Source of the DNA: Candidatus Brockarchaeota archaeon
Lineage (GTDB): Archaea; Thermoproteota; EX4484-205; DTQO01
Length of the DNA stretch: 14,606 nucleotides
Assembly: GCA_017601265.1 (NCBI GenBank)
Contig: JAFNJA010000027.1
Location: forward strand, 2,465 to 17,070
Direction: 5' to 3'
The stretch's first letter is position 1. Each line of letters opens with the position of its first letter. The notes beneath the pieces were generated by a model that made no database searches, was not told where the DNA came from, and was given only the letters and a program-made list of their open reading frames with translations. Made by a program: the position numbers and the translations under genes. This document shows positions 1 through 7,555 of the stretch, one piece after another.

Positions 1-287
1 TACGGGTTGAGCCCAGCTTCCGCGACGCACGCTCTGAACGTCGGCTCGTGCATCTTCGGAGAGCAGGAGGCTACGACGACCCTGTTAAGGCCGTGTTCCA
101 AGATAGCCTTCTTGAGCTCTGCCTGGCCAGCCTCGGAGCAGGTGTACAAGTTGTCGACCGAATAAACGACGCCTTCAAGGCTCTTGGCGTAATCTGCCAC
201 CGCCTTGCAATCTATCGTGCCAGCTATGTTCTTCCCGCAATGGCAGACGAACACCCCGACCCTTATCTGCTCGCCGCCTTTTTGCAT
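1..287 (-). CDS. hdrA: HdrA, CoB-CoM heterodisulfide reductase subunit A-like (N-terminal part, cut by window edge)
   Basis: Read directly from the minus strand; the frame is open from ATG at 287 to the window edge (95 residues) and continues outside. The residues match the N-terminal domain of HdrA: VGVFVCHCG at 10-18 with C15/C17, then LYTCSEAGQ, LNRVVVASCSPKMHEPTF and EAGLNPY. HdrA is a cytoplasmic FAD and iron-sulfur protein that performs flavin-based electron bifurcation or electron transfer in Hdr complexes. The ATG lies one base after the stop of the upstream polyferredoxin (TGA at 289-291), with a GAGGG about 10 nt before it, so the two are almost certainly co-transcribed. Only the N-terminal domain is visible; whether the FAD domain and C-terminal ferredoxin domains are intact cannot be judged, and HdrA paralogues also occur in non-methanogens. 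Confidence 0.92.
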   Translation of the reverse strand, partial: MQKGGEQIRVGVFVCHCGKNIAGTIDCKAVADYAKSLEGVVYSVDNLYTCSEAGQAELKKAILEHGLNRVVVASCSPKMHEPTFRACVAEAGLNP

Positions 288-288
288 T

Positions 289-1122
289 TCACGGAACCCT
301 CGATTCGGAAACCAATGACCTAAGCCTTCCCATCGAAGAGCGGTCGACGATCCTTGCAGAATACTTTTGGCCGAGGAGCTTGGAAAGCGCCGACGACCAA
401 AGCGAAGAAAAACCCCCTTCGGCGAAAACTTGGTACCTCTCGAGCGTAATCGCGTCGTCCTTGCACGCAATCGAGCATGCGTTGCAGAAAACGCAGTACC
501 TCTCCGCGACCCTTGCCTTTCCCCCCTCGATTTTTATCGCTGCGGTGGGGCAGACCTTTGCGCAGGCGTCGCAACCTTTGCTGCACTTCGTGTCGTCGAT
601 CGAAATCCTGCCAAGGAACAAAGGGTTGACCTTCACGGCGCCGTGCACGCAAGCGTCCTCGCACCAGGGGCACCTCAGGCAAGCTTCCTCCTTAAACGAG
701 GCAACCCCGCCTTCGAGCTTCATGGCTCCCCTTGGGCAAGCCCTTGCGGCGTCGGCGCCTCTTTCAGGGCACCTTTCGGCCTCGATGGCGAGCTTCTGCG
801 GGGGAGTCGGGAACCCTCCCTTTTCGACCAATACGTTGTTCCTTTTTCCATTGAACCGTACCTTTATGGCGCCCGCCGGGCACAGGGGTTCGCATGCGCC
901 GCAGAGCACGCATTTACCCTCGTCCAAGGCGATGACGGCTTTCCCTTCCCCCATCGTGACGGAGATCGCTTCCTTCGGGCAGACCTTCGAGCACACGTCG
1001 CACCTTATGCATAGGCTCTTGTCGATCGACAGCTCTATGCTGTCGACGTAGAACCTCTGGTAGGCGATTAGAAACCTTTCATCCTCCGCCTTCTCCACTG
1101 CGAGGGGGGATATGGCGGCCAC
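289..1122 (-). CDS. Polyferredoxin with five intact and one degenerate [4Fe-4S] motif
   Basis: A 277-residue soluble iron-sulfur protein, likely an electron conduit. CxxCxxCxxxC motifs lie at C38-C48, C71-C81, C148-C158 and C210-C220, and a CxxxCxxCxxxC motif at C180-C191. A sixth site at C118/C129 keeps only two cysteines in a CP...ACP remnant, so five full clusters are expected and the sixth is lost or altered. No membrane segment or signal peptide is visible; the last 50 residues lack cysteine and resemble nothing I recognise. The start taken is GTG at 1122; GTG at 1098 (residue 9) is an alternative, and there is no in-frame ATG before the upstream stop. It is followed within two bases by hdrA and is divergent from the AOR operon, so it probably passes electrons to HdrA. 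Similar proteins are hydrogenase- or formylmethanofuran-dehydrogenase-type polyferredoxins; the exact family is not resolved. Confidence 0.88.
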   Translation of the reverse strand: MAAISPLAVEKAEDERFLIAYQRFYVDSIELSIDKSLCIRCDVCSKVCPKEAISVTMGEGKAVIALDEGKCVLCGACEPLCPAGAIKVRFNGKRNNVLVEKGGFPTPPQKLAIEAERCPERGADAARACPRGAMKLEGGVASFKEEACLRCPWCEDACVHGAVKVNPLFLGRISIDDTKCSKGCDACAKVCPTAAIKIEGGKARVAERYCVFCNACSIACKDDAITLERYQVFAEGGFSSLWSSALSKLLGQKYSARIVDRSSMGRLRSLVSESRVP

Positions 1123-1293
1123 CGCCGCTGCCGTCCATCGGCGATTCGGCGTTTAAGCCTTACTTTTTCATAAAGCGATCCGCCATTTTCGCGCTCCCCT
1201 CTGCGGGATATACGCCTAACGAATCTCGCATTATTTTGGGAAGCCCGACATGCATAAAGAATTTAGGCAAGAACATCACATTACGCGTCGGAA
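1123..1293. promoter_or_regulatory. Divergent promoter region, polyferredoxin/hdrA versus MoaD/AOR
   Basis: This 171-bp gap separates the heads of two divergent operons. On the plus strand, CATAAAGAATTTAGG at 1253-1267 is A/T-rich and its AATTTAGG part is centred about 30 nt before the ATG at 1294, the distance expected for an archaeal TATA box on a near-leaderless transcript. On the minus strand, GGCTTAAACG near 1150-1159 lies about 33 nt before the GTG at 1122, and CTTTATGAAAAAG near 1164-1176 is a second A/T-rich candidate. These are positional inferences; no transcript data support them. Confidence 0.4.
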
Positions 1294-1590
1294 ATGGCTG
1301 AGGCAAGAGTTGAAGTGGAATTCGTGGGGCACTTTAGGGAAGTATGCGGATGCAGGAGCTTAAGCCTCGAGGTCGGGGAGGCAAGCCTTCTCGACCTCGT
1401 AAGGGAAGTACTCGACAGGTTTGGCGAAGCTTTTGGGCGCGGCCTGGGATTGGAAGACGGGAGGTACGACGGGGAGAGGGCAACGGTGATCGTAAACGGG
1501 ACCGTCGTCGAAGGGTCGAAGCTGAAGGAGAAGACCGTCAAGCCTGGAGACCGCGTCGTGTTCGCTCCCTCTCTCGCAGGCGGTGGATGA
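1294..1590 (+). CDS. MoaD/ThiS-like small sulfur carrier protein
   Basis: This 98-residue protein has the ubiquitin-like beta-grasp pattern of MoaD: an N-terminal strand (VEVEFVGHFREV), a middle helix (LLDLVREVLDRFGEAF), the strand TVIVNGTVV, then the near-C-terminal KPGDRVVFAPSLAGGG. The terminal glycines are the site where MoaD-type carriers are activated by a MoeB/E1-like enzyme and loaded as a thiocarboxylate, which supplies the dithiolene sulfurs of molybdopterin or tungstopterin. Its stop codon overlaps the AOR gene by 8 bp when AOR is counted from GTG 1583. MoaD-like genes next to tungsten AOR genes are a known arrangement, so a role in making the pterin cofactor for the adjacent enzyme is likely. 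A GG-ending carrier with another role, such as tRNA thiolation, is less likely in this context. Confidence 0.88.
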   Translation: MAEARVEVEFVGHFREVCGCRSLSLEVGEASLLDLVREVLDRFGEAFGRGLGLEDGRYDGERATVIVNGTVVEGSKLKEKTVKPGDRVVFAPSLAGGG

Positions 1591-3457
1591 AATGAAAGGG
1601 TACGCTGGAAAGTACATCGTTGTCGATTTGGAAAGGGGAAAGGGAAAGGCCGAGGCGCTTAGCGAAAGCGTGGCAGTCAACTACATAGGCGGCTATGGGT
1701 TTGGCGCGAGGACCCTCTACGATTACGTGAAAGCCGGAGTTGAGCCGTACTCGCCAGAGAACGTTCTCGCGTGGTGGACGGGCCCGCTTGCGGGGACTGT
1801 TGCGCCGACCACGAGCAAGTACGCGGTCTTCGCGAGATCCCCATTGACCGGTTTCTTCGGCTTCGGGATATCTTCCGGCGGTTTTGCTTACGAGCTGAAA
1901 TGCGCTGGATGGGACGGAATCATCTTCCTGGGCAAGTCCCCGAAGCCGGTCTACTTTTTCGTGGACGATGACGGCTATGAGATCAGGAATGCGACTGGGA
2001 TTTGGGGAAGGACGACTTGGGAGACCGAGGAGCTCGTTAGGGAGGAACTCGGCGACGACGCGGTAAGGGTCGCGTCGATAGGTCCGGCTGGCGAAGGGTT
2101 GGTGAGGATCGCGAACATAACAAACGACAGGAACAGGCAAGTGGGACGCACTGGCTTGGGGGCCGTCATGGGTTCCAAGATGCTGAAGGCCGTGGCCGTC
2201 AGGGGGACGAAGTCAGTCGAGGTCGCTGATCCCGAGGGCCTTTTCAAGTTCAGCATGGAATTGAACGAGAGGTGCCAAGGCCCGAAGACCGAGAAGTACA
2301 GGGTCTACGGGACCCCGGCTAACGTGCTCGTGCACCAGAAACTTTGCTGCCTGCCATCTTACAATTTCCAGAGGGGGACGTTCGAGTACGCGGAGGAAGT
2401 CTCGGGGGAGAGGATGCTGCAGACCCACGTGAAGAAGATAGTAGCGTGCACGAACTGTTCGATCGCCTGCGACCACGTCAACGAGGTAAAGGATGGGCCT
2501 TACAAGGGGACTGTAGCCAGCATGGATTACGAGAGCCTCAACATGCTCGGACCCTGTTGCGGCGTCAGGGACTTGGACGCGATAACCAAGGCCGTGCAGG
2601 TGTGCGACACGATGGGGGTCGACACGATATCGGCCGGGGTAATAATAGCCTGGGCCATGGAGTGTTACGAGAAGGGCATACTCTCGGACGCGGACGTTGA
2701 CGGCCTCGACCTGCGTTTTGGGAACGCCGACGCGATGGTTGGTGCTTTGGAGTTGCTCTGCAAAAAGGAGGGAAAACTCGGCAAGCTGTTGGCGGAGGGG
2801 GTCAAGAGGGCTTCAGAAATCGTCGGCAAGGGTTCGGAAAAATTCGCGGTACACAACAAGGGCCTCGAATGGGGGGCTTACTCGATGAGGTCCCTGAAAA
2901 CCTCGACTCTTGGTTTCGCGACCTCGATAAGGGGGGCTTGTTACCTAAGGTCGGGGTCTTACCAAGTCGACGTCAGGGGAGCCGTCGACAGGCTCAAGCT
3001 CGACAGAAGCAGGGGGAAGATAGTTTACGATGGCGAGAACTCTTACGCTGTCATAGATTCCTTGATCCTTTGCAAGTTCATAAGGGGGGCCCTCGCCCCT
3101 GGAGACATGGCCAAGCTCTACTCGTTGGCGACTGGATTCGAGATGGCGGAAGATCGGATGATCTTGGCTGGCGAGAGGATACACAACTTGGCCAAGTGCT
3201 TCAACGTGATGCACGGCGCCTCGAGGAAGGACGACTACCCGCCGCCCAGGGCGTTCGAGGAAGAGATGAAGGACGAGGGGGTGAAGGGCGTCAGGATAAC
3301 CAGGGAGGAGTACGACGAGGCGCTAGACGGTTACTACGAAGCCAGGGGGTGGACCAGGGAGGGCATTCCGACCAAGGAGAAGCTCTCGGAGCTTGGCTTG
3401 GAGAAGGAAGCCTCGGAGCTGGGATTGGAGGAAGTTGTATCGTTTAGGGCGGGGTGA
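1583..3457 (+). CDS. aor: Tungsten-type aldehyde:ferredoxin oxidoreductase (AOR family)
   Basis: At 624 residues this matches the usual length of the AOR family, which oxidises aldehydes (or related substrates) to acids using a bis-tungstopterin and one [4Fe-4S] cluster. The N-terminal KGYAGKYIVVDL and GGYGFGARTLYDY and the WTGPLAGTVAPTTSKYAVFARSP region are typical. Cluster ligands are visible as C289, C292, C296 (CTNCSIAC) and C497 (DSLILC), close to the positions 288/291/295/494 of Pyrococcus AOR. The catalytic-region MDYESL (E317) and the pterin-binding DTMGVDTIS are present. The start is GTG 1583, or more likely ATG 1592, which has GGTGG five bases before it and begins MKGYAGK; this would make the protein 621 residues. 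It lies between the MoaD-like gene and a four-cluster ferredoxin, its probable electron-accepting subunit. The substrate cannot be told from sequence; AOR, FOR, WOR or BamB-like roles are all possible. Confidence 0.95.
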   Translation: MDEMKGYAGKYIVVDLERGKGKAEALSESVAVNYIGGYGFGARTLYDYVKAGVEPYSPENVLAWWTGPLAGTVAPTTSKYAVFARSPLTGFFGFGISSGGFAYELKCAGWDGIIFLGKSPKPVYFFVDDDGYEIRNATGIWGRTTWETEELVREELGDDAVRVASIGPAGEGLVRIANITNDRNRQVGRTGLGAVMGSKMLKAVAVRGTKSVEVADPEGLFKFSMELNERCQGPKTEKYRVYGTPANVLVHQKLCCLPSYNFQRGTFEYAEEVSGERMLQTHVKKIVACTNCSIACDHVNEVKDGPYKGTVASMDYESLNMLGPCCGVRDLDAITKAVQVCDTMGVDTISAGVIIAWAMECYEKGILSDADVDGLDLRFGNADAMVGALELLCKKEGKLGKLLAEGVKRASEIVGKGSEKFAVHNKGLEWGAYSMRSLKTSTLGFATSIRGACYLRSGSYQVDVRGAVDRLKLDRSRGKIVYDGENSYAVIDSLILCKFIRGALAPGDMAKLYSLATGFEMAEDRMILAGERIHNLAKCFNVMHGASRKDDYPPPRAFEEEMKDEGVKGVRITREEYDEALDGYYEARGWTREGIPTKEKLSELGLEKEASELGLEEVVSFRAG

Positions 3458-3960
3458 CGGATTTGAGCGGTTTGCCAAGGACCGGGAGGATGAGGAAGGT
3501 CATAATTTGCGACTTGCAGAAGTGCAACGGATGCCAGGTCTGCGAGGTGGTCTGCGCCTACACCAAGGAGAAGAGTCAAAATTTAAAGTTGTCCAGGATC
3601 AGGGTGCTGAGGATCGAGCCTTTCCTGAACATCGCGTTTGCTTGCAGGAAGTGCGAGAAACCGACTTGCGTCAAGGCGTGCCCGAGGGACGCTGTAACGC
3701 AACTCGGTGACGGGTCGATCTCGATCGACAAGGACAAATGCAACGGGTGCGGATGGTGCGTGGAAAGCTGCGAGTTCGGCGCCATGAAGCTTCACCTCGA
3801 CAGCAAGATAGCGGTGGTCTGCGATTTCTGCAAAGACCTGGGAGAGCCGCAATGCGTTAAATACTGCCCGAAGAAGGCCATCTCTTACACTACCGTCGAG
3901 CAAGCGGCTAGGAAGTCGAGCAAAGAGGCGGCGGAGTACTTGCTGGCCGAGGTGGCTTAG
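3454..3960 (+). CDS. Four-cluster [4Fe-4S] ferredoxin subunit (HycB/DmsB/BamC-like)
   Basis: This 168-residue protein has sixteen cysteines in four groups: C24-C34 (CNGCQVCEVVC), C64-C76 (CRKCEKPTCVKAC), C96-C106 (CNGCGWCVESC) and C123-C138 (CDFCKDLGEPQCVKYC). This is the layout of the electron-transfer subunits of molybdopterin and tungstopterin enzymes. No twin-arginine or other signal is seen, so it should be cytoplasmic, like its partner. The first possible codon is GTG 3454, overlapping the AOR stop. TTG 3463, five bases after a GGTGA, and ATG 3490 (MRKVIICDLQKCNGC) are plausible alternatives. Translational coupling to AOR suggests a fixed complex, as in AorA/AorB of Aromatoleum, BamC-BamB, or the archaeal WOR5-type pairs. 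Confidence 0.92.
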   Translation: MTDLSGLPRTGRMRKVIICDLQKCNGCQVCEVVCAYTKEKSQNLKLSRIRVLRIEPFLNIAFACRKCEKPTCVKACPRDAVTQLGDGSISIDKDKCNGCGWCVESCEFGAMKLHLDSKIAVVCDFCKDLGEPQCVKYCPKKAISYTTVEQAARKSSKEAAEYLLAEVA

Positions 3961-4078
3961 GCTTCCAGCCAAGGACGGGAGAGGATCGCCACCCGATGCT
4001 GACTGGAACGATTTTCGTTGATGGGCGGCGGAGCCGTCCTCTAAAAGGGCAACGCTCGCCTGCGACAGGATTGCCAGG

Positions 4079-5233
4079 TTAAGCGAGAGACGCTGACGGG
4101 GGGTACGCGTAGTCCAAATACCTTTCAGCAACCCGCCCTTCTTCGGCGTCCCCCTTGTGGATGAGGAGCCTGTACTTGAAAACGAGCTTGCTATTGTTGC
4201 GCAGGACGAATGTTCCCTTGTTTAACGGGTCGTTCGTGAAGTAGGAAATCCCGAAGGGGTTGGCCGTCATCAAGCCGTAATCCCTGACGTGCCAGTACGT
4301 AGGGTGCCTGAAATTGCCAGCGTGGTCGAAGACGGCGATGCCGACGAGATGGCCATCCACTTGCCCCGAGTAGTCGCACCAATGGGCCCTCTTGCCCCAC
4401 GTCTCGGCCTCGTTAACGCCTCCGTAAGAATTCTGGATTTTTCCTCCCCGTTCGACGTCCATGGAAGAGGCCACCCTGACAGAGATAATCCCTCCTTCCT
4501 TGGTGTCTCCGAATGCCACCTCTTCCAAGACAGGGGAAAGTTCGACGCTGATGTCCAGAATCCTGCGATCTTCGGAAGCGTTGTAAACCCTCATCGTCCT
4601 CCTCTCCGTTAGGACCGCCCTTCCGTCCGACGAAACCCAGTCGCTCAGGGCGACGAGTTCCGAAAGGACCGCTCCGGACCGCTTGGCTAAAAAGCCCCTG
4701 TGCACCGTCCTTCCGTGCCCTTTCTCCTCGCTCCAGTTGTCAACCCCGTTCACGTCGCCGTGCGCTACCCATATCGATCGGTGGTGGGGGTGGTCCTTCA
4801 CCTCTTTCGGATCGTCAGGCACCATCGGAAAACCCCTGGTCACGGGCTTGCCGTACGGCCCAATCACTGGGTGAAGGTAAGGCCTCGCGAGATCCTGCGA
4901 AAAATGGTAGGTCGTGAAAAGCCTTCCCATTACCAAGAAGTCGACCTCGCCAACGCCCTCTCTTAGGGTCACGGATGCTGGAAAGCTCTCTTCCGGACGA
5001 AAGTCGAGCTTGTACTCCTTCTCTTGCCCTTTGCGCATGTTCTCGATCCAAGTGAGCCGGGCCCTTCTCCCTTCGACGATGTCCGTTTGGCACGGAACCT
5101 CTTTTCCTGATCCCTGGTCCAGGATCTTGACCGCGGCCGCCCCCTGCGGCAGCTCGATGTCGATTGAAACGGGGCAGTCAACCCTGTCGTGGTGCCCCGC
5201 CTTGACGAGTAGCTTTCTTGCCAAAGCCGCCAT
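4079..5233 (-). CDS. DUF6807 family protein (formerly annotated as 'methane oxygenase PmoA')
   Basis: The family was recognised from YLHPVIGPYGKPVTRGFP (from residue 119), the histidine-rich DHPHHRS (147-153) with IWVAHGDVNGVDNW after it, and the downstream TYWHVRDYGLMTANPFG. These mark DUF6807 (PF14100), whose old 'PmoA' label is misleading; members usually sit among sugar-degradation genes. The open frame extends to GTG 5275, but a TATA-like AGGTTTTTTAAC at 5259-5270 lies inside that extension, about 31 nt before ATG 5233. I therefore use ATG 5233 (384 residues), which implies a near-leaderless message. No signal peptide or membrane segment is seen. It is divergent from a TIM-barrel sugar isomerase/epimerase-like gene, which supports a carbohydrate role. 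The reaction is unknown; the conserved histidines could bind metal or act on a sugar. Confidence 0.8.
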   Translation of the reverse strand: MAALARKLLVKAGHHDRVDCPVSIDIELPQGAAAVKILDQGSGKEVPCQTDIVEGRRARLTWIENMRKGQEKEYKLDFRPEESFPASVTLREGVGEVDFLVMGRLFTTYHFSQDLARPYLHPVIGPYGKPVTRGFPMVPDDPKEVKDHPHHRSIWVAHGDVNGVDNWSEEKGHGRTVHRGFLAKRSGAVLSELVALSDWVSSDGRAVLTERRTMRVYNASEDRRILDISVELSPVLEEVAFGDTKEGGIISVRVASSMDVERGGKIQNSYGGVNEAETWGKRAHWCDYSGQVDGHLVGIAVFDHAGNFRHPTYWHVRDYGLMTANPFGISYFTNDPLNKGTFVLRNNSKLVFKYRLLIHKGDAEEGRVAERYLDYAYPPSASLA

Positions 5234-5318
5234 CTCGTCCCGCCATGCAAGCCTTCGCGTTAAAAAACCTTCCACCCTCCGGAAAGCCTAAAAATCAAGC
5301 TTGAATCGCGTTGGCGCG
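5234..5318. promoter_or_regulatory. Compact divergent promoter pair
   Basis: Two TATA-like boxes face away from each other in 85 bp. The minus-strand AGGTTTTTTAAC (5259-5270) is centred about 31 nt before ATG 5233, and the plus-strand CTAAAAATC (5288-5296) about 27 nt before ATG 5319. The spacing suggests leaderless transcripts on both sides and decides the start codons chosen for both genes. Because the boxes are only about 28 bp apart, one regulator could control both genes. Confidence 0.5.
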
Positions 5319-6134
5319 ATGAAAATTTCCGTATGCAACGAGCTTTTCGAGGGGTGGGGATTCGGAAAGGCGTTGGAATTCGTGTCAAGAGCGGGATACG
5401 ACGGCATCGAGATAGCGCCTTTCACGCTCTGCGATTCAGTATTCGAGGTCGGGAGGGAGAGGCGCGGGGAGATCAGGGAAGAGATCCGTTCTTACGGCCT
5501 GGAATGCTCCGCGCTCCATTGGCTCTTGGTGAAACCTCCGGGCCTTCACGTGAGCCACCCCGATCCGGCTGTCCGCTTAAGGACGGTTGAGTACCTGAAA
5601 GGCCTGGCCGCGTTCGCAGACGACATAGGCTGCAGGGTATTGGTGTTCGGGAGCCCGAAGCAGAGGTCGATCGAAGGCGTCCGGGAAAGCGAGGGATGGA
5701 AGCTTGCGGAGGACACTTTCAAGAGGTGCGTCAAGACTCTCGAGGACAGGGACGTGACAGTCGGCATAGAGCCGCTCCGGCGCAGCATGACGAATTTCAT
5801 CAACAAAGCTGAAGACGCGGCCCGCTTCATCGAAGCCGTCGGGAGCGAGCGCGTTAAGCTTGCGCTTGACGTCTACGCGATGACGGGAGAGGAGGATTCG
5901 CCGACTGAAACGATAAGGCGCTATGGGAAATGCCTTGTGCATTTCCACGCTAACGACGACAACGAAAGGGGGCCCGGTACCGGAGGGGCGGACTACGTGC
6001 AAATCGCGAGGGCGCTGGAGGACGTGGGTTACGGAGGGTACATTTCCGTTGAAGTTTTCAAGTTCGATCCGAGCCCCGAGGCGATAGCTGGAGAGTCCAT
6101 TCGCTACCTTAGGAAGCTTTTCCCACGCGCTTGA
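5319..6134 (+). CDS. Sugar phosphate isomerase/epimerase-like TIM-barrel protein (xylose isomerase-like/AP endonuclease 2 family)
   Basis: This 271-residue protein starts MKISVCNELFEGWGF and carries the usual barrel signposts: AGYDGIEIAPF at strand 2, GIEP with E151, LALDVYAM with D184, HFHAND with H210, and SVEVF with E245. The set E151, D184, H210, E245 matches the divalent-metal quartet of this superfamily, so an active isomerase or epimerase is likely. The substrate cannot be specified. The open frame begins at TTG 5301, but a TATA-like box at 5288-5296 is 27 nt before ATG 5319, so ATG 5319 is preferred. It is divergent from the DUF6807 gene and probably shares a pathway with it. The family also includes inosose dehydratase, hydroxypyruvate isomerase and tagatose epimerase. 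Confidence 0.88.
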   Translation: MKISVCNELFEGWGFGKALEFVSRAGYDGIEIAPFTLCDSVFEVGRERRGEIREEIRSYGLECSALHWLLVKPPGLHVSHPDPAVRLRTVEYLKGLAAFADDIGCRVLVFGSPKQRSIEGVRESEGWKLAEDTFKRCVKTLEDRDVTVGIEPLRRSMTNFINKAEDAARFIEAVGSERVKLALDVYAMTGEEDSPTETIRRYGKCLVHFHANDDNERGPGTGGADYVQIARALEDVGYGGYISVEVFKFDPSPEAIAGESIRYLRKLFPRA

Positions 6135-6281
6135 CCCAAGCGGAAAAGGGGCGTGGAATCTGGGCTGCTTGAACAGTTTTGCGGCGTTGAATCTCAGCTG
6201 AGTGGCGCGGCGTTTTCGGTAAACCGGAAGTGGATTGGCGCGAGGCAGGAAAGCCGACCAAAGCTTCTGGAGTGGCTTGGC
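6135..6281. other. Intergenic region between convergent genes
   Basis: This 147-bp spacer separates two converging genes. I see no open frame with a recognisable product. It contains a perfect 10-bp palindrome, CTCAGCTGAG, at 6193-6202, and a short imperfect inverted repeat around TTCGGTAAACCGGAA near 6215-6229. Neither has an assignable role; they could be transcription-end or protein-binding sites. Confidence 0.3.
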
Positions 6282-7550
6282 CTATGTGCTCGCGCTGGAC
6301 GCCATATCGATCGTTCGATCGGCAAGGTCGGAGATCTTGTTTTCGGCGAAACCCAGGACGGCGCTCTCCACGCGGTCGTTTAAAGGTTCGACCCACTTGG
6401 AAGGGAGCCTTTTAGCGCCGAGCAAGGCGCCGATTATTGAACCGGACGTCGCGCCATTGCAATCCGTGTCGAAACCGCACATGACGCTCCTCGTTATGGT
6501 CTTCCCAAGGTCGCGCTCCCCGTACAGGAGGCCGATGAGGACGAAAGCCAGGTTGTTGATTGTGTGGACCGGGTGGTAAGAGCCGTATTTCCTCGCGGTT
6601 TCCTCCCAAGCCTCCTCCCATGAGCTATACTTCGCTTTCCAAGCCAGGACGTCCCTTACGCATTCCGCCAGCCTTGAGCGCGAAGGCAAGGTCGAGAGAG
6701 CCGCCCTGATGGGCGATTCCACGTCTTCGGAGACGAGGGCTGCCGAGAGGGCCGCCGCGACGAACATCTCCCCGTAGATGCCGTTCTTGACGTGGGAAAG
6801 CCTGGCATCGCGGTAAGCCAGCTCCGCTCCCGCCTCCGGGTGGCCGGGCGTGACGTAACCCCACATGTCGGCCCTGATCTGCGCGCCTATCCACTCCCTG
6901 TACGGATTAAGGTAGGTCGCTGTTTCAGGAGCTTGGAGGCCGTTTACCAGGTTGCGGTAGGCCACTTTTTCAGCGGTGTACACCAGCCCGTAAGGCAAGT
7001 GGCCCAGCCACTCCTCGGCAACGTCGCGCGTCGTGAAGCCTTTCCCTTTGCACTCCAAGATGTGCAGGCCCAAAATGGTGTAGTCGATGTCGTCGTCTCG
7101 AACCATCCCACTTATGCTCTCGTGCAACTCGTATTTTTCCAGCGGGTAGGAGTTCGAAGCCTTCAGTTTTGACTTTATCTCCTCTTTCCCCCAACCCTCG
7201 AAGGGCTTCCCGAGGAGGCAGCCCGCGCACCTGCCGAGCCAAGCGCCTCTTATCCTGTCCGAAAGCTCCGATTCGGAAAGCTCTCCAAGCACCCGGGGAG
7301 GCCCGGAAGACTCCCTCATTATGCCCTCAAAATCGGAAGGCTCTACGTAAGGAAACGAAGGCTCTGGTCGAAGGGCTGAAAGCTCTTCGTAAATGGCGTA
7401 AAGCCTTCGCGCGTCTCCGGCCCCAAGTGCTTCTTCGACCTTTTTCGCGAAGCCCTCGACGGGGCATCCTTCCTCCCTCCTCTGCTCAACTTCGTGCTTG
7501 AGAAGTTGCCCAAGTTCCTCGGTTCTCACGGCCAAGCCCCCGGAGCGCAT
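6282..7550 (-). CDS. ADP-ribosylglycohydrolase (ARH/DraG) family protein with N-terminal extension
   Basis: This 422-residue protein has an ARH-type fold signature. IRGAWLGRCAGCLLGKPFEGW (100-120) is the usual first helix. MVRDDDIDYTILGL (149-162) stands for the TDDT metal motif, and CGFDTDCNGATSGSIIGALLG (358-378) for the second GxDTDxN metal motif. These aspartates should hold two Mg ions for hydrolysis of an ADP-ribosyl or related N-/O-glycosidic bond. Residues 1-95, rich in Glu, Lys and Arg, precede the fold and are not recognised. The open frame extends upstream to 7742, but that part overlaps the DUF2284 gene, so ATG 7550, five bases after its stop, is used. It is the last gene of the DUF2284 unit. 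Substrates in this subfamily (GFDTDCNGATSG type) are uncharacterised, so protein de-ADP-ribosylation should not be assumed. Confidence 0.85.
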   Translation of the reverse strand: MRSGGLAVRTEELGQLLKHEVEQRREEGCPVEGFAKKVEEALGAGDARRLYAIYEELSALRPEPSFPYVEPSDFEGIMRESSGPPRVLGELSESELSDRIRGAWLGRCAGCLLGKPFEGWGKEEIKSKLKASNSYPLEKYELHESISGMVRDDDIDYTILGLHILECKGKGFTTRDVAEEWLGHLPYGLVYTAEKVAYRNLVNGLQAPETATYLNPYREWIGAQIRADMWGYVTPGHPEAGAELAYRDARLSHVKNGIYGEMFVAAALSAALVSEDVESPIRAALSTLPSRSRLAECVRDVLAWKAKYSSWEEAWEETARKYGSYHPVHTINNLAFVLIGLLYGERDLGKTITRSVMCGFDTDCNGATSGSIIGALLGAKRLPSKWVEPLNDRVESAVLGFAENKISDLADRTIDMASSAST

Positions 7551-7555
7551 TACAG

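Noticed and set aside
48..323. A 91-residue plus-strand open frame at the left edge.
   Set aside because: The opposite strand encodes an unmistakable HdrA N-terminus over nearly all of it; the plus frame has no family features.
367..1051. Long plus-strand open frames opposite the polyferredoxin.
   Set aside because: They are antisense to a gene with clear repeated cysteine motifs; such shadows are expected at this G+C content.
4079..5233. Assignment as a methane oxygenase (PmoA).
   Set aside because: The old family label is known to be misleading; this protein is soluble and unrelated to the membrane-bound particulate methane monooxygenase subunit.
5234..5275. 14-residue extension of the DUF6807 protein from GTG 5275.
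   Set aside because: A TATA-like box lies within it and ATG 5233 is at the expected distance.
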